Assembly (NCBI GenBank): GCA_032718475.1
Contig: JAUCBJ010001981.1
Coordinates: 1 to 64,000 of the forward strand
Direction: 5' to 3'
Source: Nemertoderma westbladi
Taxonomy: Eukaryota > Xenacoelomorpha > Nemertodermatida > Nemertodermatidae
Length of the DNA stretch: 64,000 nucleotides
The stretch's first letter is position 1. Each line of letters begins with the position of its first letter. Both the position numbers and the translations under genes were made by a program. Below, one piece after another: positions 57,246 to 64,000 of the stretch. The notes beneath the pieces were generated by a model. That model did no database searches. It was not told the DNA's origin and saw only the letters and a list, made by a program, of their open reading frames with translations.

Positions 57246-60000
57246 CTAAAAACCACATATTCTGTCGTAGCTGACGTCAGACTGCATGAGTTCTGGCTCC
57301 CGTTGTAGATATGAAAGTATACGAATAGGCGATGCATTGATTATACGGGAGGAAAAGTGTATGTAGGGCTGAGGATATCGTGCTGAGACTGAGATAAGCT
57401 TACAGTTTAGTTTATTAAGATAATTAATAATCTCCTGAGAATGAAACTCTTTAGCATTATCAGAGACTAGGCCCCTGGGCAGTCCAAAGCCAGCGAAAAT
57501 AACATTTAGCTGTTGGATAATATTAGAAGATACTGACGATGATGATGGCAGGGGTATAGCTTCTATGTATCTTGAGCCATAATCAATAAGGGTAAGACAT
57601 TTGATGTGTTCGATCTCTGCACAATCAATAGCAATGCATTCCCAAGGTTGGAAAATTGCGGACTGGATCATTGGCTGAGGGACAGGCAAATCCGCAGCTA
57701 GTTTACATGTATGACAGTTTTCTACGAACAGTTTAGCAGCTCGAGTAATCCCAGGCCACCACACATTCATATTTAGCACATCAGTCGTCTTTGTTATGCC
57801 TGGATGACCTTCATGTGCTAACTGAAGCGTCTCTGATCTTAGTGAAAGAGGAATCACAATACGTGTATCACGAAGGAGAATTGGTAACCCACACACATAG
57901 TCGATACATAGTTCATTTCTAATAGTATGGTATTTACTGTCAATTCTGGAAAGAGAATTCCAATTCCCATCTGATACACTATTAATTATCTTAGATATCT
58001 CTGGGCATATTTGTGTTTCCTGAGCAATCTTGGTGGTATCCACAAACTTAGATTCCAATATAATGTTCACGAATATGTCAGAATGTGATTCAGAAGCAGA
58101 GGATGAGAATGCTGGGTGAGGCGCCCGTGAGAGAGTATCAGAAACAACATTATATTTCCCAGGAATAATTTCTAGAGTGAATGAGTATGGTTGGAGTACG
58201 ATTAGAAACCTTATGACACGGACAGGACACTGATCCAGTGGTTTATTAAATATGGCTTTAAGGGGCTTATGGTCATTGTAGACAGTAAACTGAAGACCAA
58301 TCAAATATTGCCGGAATTTATGAGCTCCAAATGTTATAGACAACATTTCACGTTCGATTTGTGGGTAACGACTTTCAGCTGGGGCCATGGCTCGGCTCGC
58401 ATAAGATACAGGTCTCATAATATTGTCTTTATCCTTCTGGAGCAATGTGGCCCCTAATCCTATTGGGGATGCATCACACTGTAGATAAGTATGATGGCTA
58501 GTGTTGTAGAGTTTGAGGACTGGGGCAGTGCTAAGGATCTCTTTGAGTTCGTCAAAGGCATCTTGGCATACAGTGGACCAATGAAATAGAATAGATAATT
58601 TAACCAGTTGTCTTATAGGGTATGTTATGTCACTGAAATTAGGAATACATTTTGCAAGATAGGTTGCCATGCCTAGAAATCTACGACAATCAGCTGCAGA
58701 AGTTGGTATTGGTAGGTTTCTAATAGCGGAAACTTTATCGGGGTCTGGAGAGATACCACTCCCTGTTAATAAGTGACCAAGATAGGTAATTTCAGTCTTC
58801 CGAAACTCGCATTTTGGAGGTTGTAACTCAATGTGGGAATCAGGACACCGTTTCAAAACTTTAGCTAAGTGCTCATCATGTTCAGTAAGGGTTTTACCAT
58901 GGACTAGGACATCATCCTCCAATACAATAGTACCTGGGATATCCTGCAAGGTTTCTGACATGATTTCATGGTAAATTTCAGGTGCGGACGTTACTCCATA
59001 GGGAAGTCGGACATAACGATAAGTCCCATTAGGGAGTACGAAGGTTGTTAAGCGACTAGAAAACTCATCTAGACGTAACTGATGGAACCCGGAGCGGGCA
59101 TCAAGTTTGGAAAAATACAGACTACCCCCTACTTTAGCAAATAACTCTTCGGGGGTAGGAATTAATACTCTTTTCCGAAGAACAGCTTTGTTAAGCAATC
59201 TTAAGTCAAGGCAAAGGCGCATTTTCCCATTCTTTCGCCTTCCTACCACTATAGGACTAACCCACTCTGCCGGAGGATCCGTTGTTGGAACTTTGATCAC
59301 ACTACCCTCAGCAATGAGGTTGGCGATTTCTTGCTCTAGTTCTGGAATGAGACCAAAGGGAACTCGACGTGGGGCTTGTTGAACAGGTACTGCATCCGGT
59401 TTTAGAGTAATATGGGCCTCAGGCACCCTCATTGCAGACAATTCCGTTACGCAAGGGGATGGAGAAACTTGAACTGTATTTACCAAAGCTTCATTGTTAA
59501 ATTTCCGTTGTAAAAGTTTCAGTTTAGTTATTGCATCTCTACCAAGTAGTGCCATTGTAGCTCCTTCAACGACATAAACATCCAGGGTAACATAACGGGT
59601 CCCGTAGGATAATGTAACCTTAGCACTACCAAGCAAAGGGAGAAACATTTTGCCCATGAAACCACGTAGCTTTTTATCAGTATCGGGTTTAACAATGTTT
59701 AGGTCGACATTCTGGCTTGGAAGAATGGTATGTTTGGTACCACTATCAACCAAGAAAATTACATTAACTGAGTAACTAGGGCTTGCGGCATTAATGAGAA
59801 TATGCCAAGGTGTAGGGAGAACTGGGCAAATCCCTTCTTCGCAGGCATTTAGATGAACAACATCACATTCCTCATTGTTCATGGTGCTATTAACTTCTTC
59901 AATAGTATATATCTCAAAGTTATTAACTGCATTGTCTATTTCGTCTGTAAGATCTACTTGTTCGAATTTATTGAAACACACTTCCTCTCCATTAGCTGTC
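57246..60000 (-). pseudogene. Gypsy pol (protease-RT-RNase H-integrase), truncated
   Basis: The frame is open to 60215 but its first ~75 codons overlap gag in a different (+1) frame and are probably not translated. Protease: FLVDSGTKHTILP. RT: MRLCLDLRLLNKAV, YFSKLDARSGFHQLRLDE, RLPYGVTSAPEIYHEIMSE, and LEDDVLVHG at the catalytic site, where Y-x-D-D is usual (the DD pair is kept, the preceding residues differ). RNase H: LQCDASPIGLGATLLQ, EREMLSITFGAHKFRQYL. Integrase: an HHCC zinc finger (HEGHPG...CHTC), IAIDCAEIEH (first Asp) and LVSDNAKEFH (second Asp). The frame then runs into unrelated sequence without the catalytic Glu. Confidence 0.88.
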
Positions 60001-60957
60001 ATACTCATATTCTTCATCCGCATAATCCATGACATTGTGTACATTACTGCGTGGCTGGACCCGAGCAGTTGGGAAAGATCGGTTAGGCCCAGCACTACTG
60101 CCACCAAAGCTGGGTTTCGGGTGGGACTTGCGTAGAAACGGTTTTGATTCTTTCTTGCAAAGAATAGAGTTTCCGGTATGATGTAGTTCGCCACATCGTT
60201 TACAGTGTTGTCCATAAGCAGGACAGGGTCCCTTTTTATGACTCTGGCAACAAAACCGACAATTTCGAATATAAATAGCTGTTGTTGTAGAACGGGGTGG
60301 TGCTTGTCTTATCTGCCCAGAAATAGGGCGGTACGGATATTGGGACTGTCGGCTTTGGACAGCCAACACATCTGAAGCGGTATTATTTGGGCTGCTGAAT
60401 CCAGAAAGCTCTTTGTGGCTTGAAACGGCAGCCTCATATGCAGAAGCCGCATTACGAATTAGTTGAAGTGTAGCGTCGGAAGGTTGTTGCAGTAACTGGC
60501 GACGGAGTTCATCATCTTTAATACCAGAAATGAATGTATCTCGAAGGCGTGTCTCTGGGGTTTCGCTTGCAAGGTCACAATGACTAGCCAGTTGGCTTAA
60601 ACTTGTGAAAAATTCCGGGATTGTTTCACCAGGTTGTTGACGCCTGTTTAGGAATCGATGTCTCATTACAAGGAGATTACGCCGGGGTGCAAAGTATCTT
60701 TCAAAATCCTCGAGGAGGTTATCCAGATTTTTAGGTCGTGCAATATCATAAACAAAGTTTTGTTGTGCTATTTTCTGTGCTGGTTTACCAATCATGGTCA
60801 TTAAGGCGCCGATTTGTTTGGCAATGCCATTGTCTTCATTCCGAAGTTCTGTTGCATCAGCCCAAAAATTAAAGGATTGCTTCCAGTCACTAAACTCGAG
60901 GACCATATCATCTGCAGTAGTATTAAGTTGCTAGGGGATTGGATACTTTGCAGCCAT
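59992..60957 (-). pseudogene. Gypsy gag (capsid/nucleocapsid), early stop
   Basis: The best start is the ATG at 60957-60955 (MAAKYPIP), but a TAG follows at codon 9 (60933-60931). From the internal ATG at 60906 the frame is open for 304 codons to 59992. It contains a gag capsid-type region (SDWKQSFNFWADATEL, LLVMRHRFLNRRQQPGETIP, LRDTFISGIKDDELRRQL). A Cys/His nucleocapsid stretch follows (CRFCCQSH and CPAYGQHCKRCGELHHTG). The family packages element RNA in virus-like particles. The early stop suggests inactivity. Confidence 0.82.
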
Positions 60958-61197
60958 GGTCCTGTTGTGCAATTTTTATTTATTTCTATTTTAATGGATA
61001 GCCTACCGGTAGCGCGGTAGGCCCTAGCCAATGTGGCCCTAGCAGATAGGATACTGGGATATCCAGGAATTATATTAAGTTTACGTTTACTATTTTTTTT
61101 TCCAACCAGTAGGCTCAGTCCTGTCAGAAATAATATTGCCAACAATCCATTTTTAACAGTTCAGTTTGGGCCTGTGGGCTGTAGGCCTATTGAAACA

Positions 61198-61280
61198 CTC
61201 ACCAACCAGTGTAATAATAACTGAATAATCGCCAACCAGTGTAATACTAATCGCCAACCAGTGTAATAATAATCGCCAAC
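61198..61280 (-). repeat. Short tandem repeat upstream of gag
   Basis: Three to four copies of GCCAACCAGTGTAATA (plus strand) separated by AT-rich spacers. On the gag-coding strand the unit reads TTACACTGGTTGGCGA, which might be a duplicated leader or primer-binding region, but no tRNA match can be claimed. Confidence 0.6.
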
Positions 61281-61487
61281 AAATCAGTTTGTACAGTTCA
61301 GTCTGGGTCTGAGAGCTGTAATCCAATGCAGCAATACACGGTAGGCTATGTACCCAGTACCAGTACCGGTACACACTGCGCCAGTGTAGTATTGGCTAAC
61401 AATATGCAATCATATATATATATTCTGCTAGTCCCGTCCAGATACCAAGACCATAAGACCGTACTCGGTCATGGCCTATTATATATA

Positions 61488-61847
61488 CTACAGTGCCGTT
61501 CCCGGTTGCTCGCCCAACCTGATGGTGCTCCCCGCGAAATCCATCGCCGGCTCCTCATGCACCCAGGCCCGCTTGCCGGGTTTATCCCAGAGGGCCCTCG
61601 CCCCACTGGCCATCACCACTCTCCCGCCAACCCAGTCCGTGTCTGAGTGGCCGATCCTCTCGATGGGCGGCATCTCCCCGAACTCGTCGTCATCCTCATC
61701 CCCCGCTGGGAGTGGATCCAAACCCGGTATCCCGGCAGACCCACTGTGTCCCTTCCCACCTTGACTCTTGCCCGTAACTTTCCATCCTTCCAGTTCTCTC
61801 GGTCTCTTTCTCGCAAAATCGCCCTCAGAGCCTGCTGGCATGGGCAT
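61488..61847 (-). CDS. ORF D of four-ORF cassette, acidic protein, unrecognised
   Basis: 119 codons from the ATG at 61847 (MPMPAGSEGDFARKRPRELE) to 61488. It begins 12 nt after the stop of ORF C. It is rich in Gly/Asp/Glu with an acidic block (GDEDDDEFGEMPP) and a basic N-terminal region; no domain is recognised. Base composition is markedly more G+C-rich than the FBF1 introns. The tight spacing suggests that it belongs to the same transcription unit or mobile element as ORFs A-C. Confidence 0.45.
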   Translation of the reverse strand: MPMPAGSEGDFARKRPRELEGWKVTGKSQGGKGHSGSAGIPGLDPLPAGDEDDDEFGEMPPIERIGHSDTDWVGGRVVMASGARALWDKPGKRAWVHEEPAMDFAGSTIRLGEQPGTAL

Positions 61848-61859
61848 CGCTTGCAATCC

Positions 61860-62921
61860 TTATGTCGACTGTTTCGGCGATTCTTCCGTCCATCCCAACT
61901 CCTGCCCCAGAGACTCGCCCGAGCTCCCTGATCCCCACCGTAACTCGTCCAAGTTCTGGGCCTCGAACCCGTAGTCCTCTCCTCTAGCTTCCGCCTCTCG
62001 TCTGGCGATTTCTTCCAATCGCTTCTCCTCTAGTCTATCCGCCTCCAGCTTCTCCCACCTCTGATATGGTGTATCCACCTCCCTGTCTACTAGATATCGG
62101 CAGTTGTAGTATACTGACTCGCCCTTCAGCCCCGGGTGGTCCGCTAGACCCTCAAAGGCTACCTTGAAGGCTCTTCTGTAGTTCAGGGGTGATCCTGACA
62201 GCAGAAACGACGTTGGCTCTCTTCCGATAACCACGGCCATGAATAGGTTTAGTAAACCTATCATTATCCAATCCTCCTGCAGGATATATTGCTTCTGATA
62301 TATCTTTATCGCTCCTCTCCGGAATTGATACACCTCCTGTTTCCCTGGCCTCGCTCTCCACTTCAGTGAGTTCGCCAACTCCGCTCCGTACTCCTCCCTG
62401 AATTTACTCCAGTCCATCGGCTTGTGGCAGACGAGCCCCATGAGCTGGCCCATCGCCACTGCTCTGCAATGTCCTGTATTCTCTACTAATCCCAACCCGG
62501 CTGGCCCTGTCATGGCCATGTAGACCGTCTGCATGTCCAGGAGGTTGGGGGTTTCCGGTCCGACGATCCTCTCCGCATCGTCGCGGATCGCCGATCCCAC
62601 CTTCATTGTCGACTTCTCCCTTACTAGGTTCTGTACCGCCCTTGGCAACCGGTTCAACTTTGGCCCGCTCTTCTTCCCATACGTTCCCAGATCAAACAGG
62701 AATATATCCCCATTTGGCGCAGCCAAATGTAGAAGTATGGTTCTGGCCGACCCCGCCGACCATCTTCTCGAACCCTCGTCGTCTTCCACGGTCCCTTCGT
62801 CGTCTAGGACCATGTATCCTCCCCTGCTGACAGACTCTACGAACCTCTTCCAGTCCTTTCTCGGTGGTTCCCTCGGATACTTCGGTATCCCGAACTTCGC
62901 CTCTCTACTCTTTGCGCTCAT
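61860..62921 (-). CDS. ORF C, DEDD 3'-5' exonuclease-like protein
   Basis: 353 codons. Residues about 15-210 resemble a DEDDy 3'-5' exonuclease of the RNase D/EXD2/WRN type: VLDDEGT (motif I, D-x-E), ILLHLAAPNGDIFLFDLG (the strand pair after motif I), MKVGSAIRDDAERI (motif II with Asp), NLLDMQTVY, and YILQEDWIMIGLLNLF, a possible motif III with one extra residue between Tyr and Asp. A charged helical region follows (KLEADRLEEKRLEEIARREA) and an acidic C-terminus. Its ATG overlaps the end of ORF B by 17 nt in the +1 frame. A nuclease carried by a mobile element, or a captured host gene, would fit. The assignment is by motif reading only. Confidence 0.6.
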   Translation of the reverse strand: MSAKSREAKFGIPKYPREPPRKDWKRFVESVSRGGYMVLDDEGTVEDDEGSRRWSAGSARTILLHLAAPNGDIFLFDLGTYGKKSGPKLNRLPRAVQNLVREKSTMKVGSAIRDDAERIVGPETPNLLDMQTVYMAMTGPAGLGLVENTGHCRAVAMGQLMGLVCHKPMDWSKFREEYGAELANSLKWRARPGKQEVYQFRRGAIKIYQKQYILQEDWIMIGLLNLFMAVVIGREPTSFLLSGSPLNYRRAFKVAFEGLADHPGLKGESVYYNCRYLVDREVDTPYQRWEKLEADRLEEKRLEEIARREAEARGEDYGFEAQNLDELRWGSGSSGESLGQELGWTEESPKQST

Positions 62922-63405
62922 TCTCTACTCTCATCTCTCGCTCTTTGCGCTCGTTCTCTACTCTCGTCTCTCGCCCCTCGCGCTCTTTACGCTCACTCAT
63001 CTCTCTTTCTTCCCGCTCCCTACAGTTTCTCGCCACCCTCTCGGCCCTCTCTCTACACTCCTTCGCCAACTCCCTCTCTTTCTCTAACAATGCAGTTCCC
63101 TCATCCAACTGCCTCTCTAATTGTTTCTGGTCTAGCGCCACCATGTCTAATTGACACGCCAGATCTATCTCCAACACCCTTCTTGCTTTCGCGGAGGATG
63201 TAGCGGACTTATCGGTCGCGACGGACTCCCGTCGCCTCTCTGTCCTACTAACTTTCCCCCGCTTTCTGGGGTTCTCGCTAACCGACGAGACCGAATCCTT
63301 GGGGTTAACCTCGGGTTCGCCCTCGTGCGGATCCGCCCAACCAACTAACTTAATTCCCCTGGCATCCACTAAATACGTCACTACGTACACTACTTCAGGC
63401 TCCAT
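62905..63405 (-). CDS. ORF B, coiled-coil protein, unrecognised
   Basis: 166 codons starting MEPEVVYVVTYLVDARGIKL, a beta-rich start, then a Ser/Lys-rich linker and a long charged helix (ECRERAERVARNCRERE) ending in repeated RVENERKEREM units. The same frame extends upstream of the ATG, past a TGA, through HFRYLVRFGQGELASERARG, which looks coding. So the annotated start may be internal, with the stop being a mutation, a readthrough site or an intron. The end overlaps ORF C by 17 nt. Confidence 0.5.
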   Translation of the reverse strand: MEPEVVYVVTYLVDARGIKLVGWADPHEGEPEVNPKDSVSSVSENPRKRGKVSRTERRRESVATDKSATSSAKARRVLEIDLACQLDMVALDQKQLERQLDEGTALLEKERELAKECRERAERVARNCREREEREMSERKEREGRETRVENERKEREMRVENERKE

Positions 63406-63553
63406 AACCCCGGATCACCACAGTTTGAATAGTTCGGTGGCGACCCCCCTCGCTCTCTCACTCGCCAGTTCTCCCTGCCCAAAACGAACTAGATACCGAA
63501 AGTGTTTATTCGACTCACCTAGCCGTTTGGTGTAACTTGGCCTGGTCTACCTT

Positions 63554-63958
63554 TCATCCCTCTCTGGCCTCCTTTAACTGTTTCTTCGTGGCGTTGTAGG
63601 CCCATCGTAGCCGATCGCTGGTCCCGACGTCCTCTTCGCCAACATCTCCTCCTCCTCTCCTGGTTCGGCGTCGTACCGGCGGTCCCACCGTCGCCGTTCC
63701 GGTGGGCCGTCCATCGCCCTCTGCCTGTGGCTGGCCGGCGAATTTGGTACTCCTACCGCCGTCGTGCGTCGACTCGTCCCTCTCTCGTGGTTGACGGCCG
63801 CCCTCCGCTTGGGGTACCGGATCGTCCCTCGTCAGCGAATCCGGCGTCGCAGGTCGATACCGTCTCGTCGCGGCCTCGCGGATCGTTTGGTTGGTGTCGT
63901 CCGGGGTCCGCGGCGGCGTCCTCTCTCCCTCTGATAATCGGGGTTCCCCTGTGCTCAT
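63554..63958 (-). CDS. ORF A, Arg/Pro/Gly-rich protein, unrecognised
   Basis: 134 codons from MSTGEPRLSEGERTPPRTPD to LRWAYNATKKQLKEAREG. Disordered, Arg/Asp/Thr/Pro-rich, ending with an amphipathic helix; no domain recognised. It is the first ORF of the cassette, about 40 nt from the window edge, and is followed at 150 nt by ORF B in the +1 frame. The cassette may extend beyond the window. Confidence 0.45.
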   Translation of the reverse strand: MSTGEPRLSEGERTPPRTPDDTNQTIREAATRRYRPATPDSLTRDDPVPQAEGGRQPRERDESTHDGGRSTKFAGQPQAEGDGRPTGTATVGPPVRRRTRRGGGDVGEEDVGTSDRLRWAYNATKKQLKEAREG

Positions 63959-64000
63959 CTTTTCTTTGTCTCTGGCGTCTGGCAGTCACGGTTCAGTTCA

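Larger units (their letters stand above)
57246..60957 (-). mobile_element. Gypsy (Ty3-type) retrotransposon, 3'-truncated
   Basis: The order on the minus strand is gag, protease, RT, RNase H, integrase, the Ty3/Gypsy order. Integrase homology ends abruptly near 57400 (after ISVSARYPQ) before the third catalytic residue, and no LTR is found on either side. Upstream of gag a short tandem repeat lies at 61198-61280. The element is therefore a truncated, non-functional copy. Confidence 0.9.

Overview
This is nuclear DNA of an animal. It has GT-AG introns, AATAAA polyadenylation signals, tRNA-derived SINEs, non-LTR and Gypsy retroelements, DNA-transposon relics, and genes for metazoan or ciliated-cell proteins (FBF1, ECD, BCS1L, REXO4, a trypsin-like protease). 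The transposon mix and the very large tandem arrays suggest a marine-type invertebrate. I cannot name the phylum from sequence alone.

Layout. 1-3.1 kb: on the minus strand, two exons of a chymotrypsin-fold serine protease and a 57-bp satellite that fills the next intron. 3.9-4.5 kb: four 152-bp tandem repeats. 6.5-9.4 kb: two intronless genes, REXO4 and BCS1L. 10-14 kb: a palindromic MITE, a SINE, and a TTAA-type element split by a 5'-truncated LINE. 11.1-55.2 kb: a many-exon gene on the plus strand for Fas-binding factor 1 (FBF1), a ciliary transition-fibre coiled-coil protein. Two other genes lie inside its introns: ECD (ecdysoneless, reading frame broken once) at 15.5-17.5 kb, and an unrecognised single-pass membrane protein with about 56 ten-residue repeats and a PY motif at 44.7-47.0 kb. 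Further introns hold a foldback SINE, a long inverted repeat, a second TTAA element, an hAT-like element and a tRNA-like relic. 55.7-61.3 kb: a LINE RT relic and a 3'-truncated Gypsy element (minus). 61.5-64 kb: a compact, GC-richer run of four unrecognised minus-strand ORFs, one resembling a DEDD 3'-5' exonuclease.

Most striking observation: four introns in two genes on opposite strands begin, at their first nucleotide, with a large tandem array whose every monomer carries a copy of that intron's own 5' splice site. The arrays are a 57-bp unit in the protease intron, and 17-bp (about 128 copies), 19-bp (about 9.3 kb) and 53-bp (about 76 copies) units in three FBF1 introns. In two of them the monomer also includes the end of the upstream exon (8 and about 25 nt). 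The arrays therefore look seeded by duplication across the exon-intron junction, leaving hundreds of decoy or redundant donors. Whether this is neutral slippage, or a splicing or U1-recruitment feature, cannot be settled here.

FBF1 exon phases are consistent across almost all junctions, so its model is well supported from about 18.9 kb onward. The two 5' exons (11.1 and 14.5 kb) and the exon near 23.3 kb are less certain.
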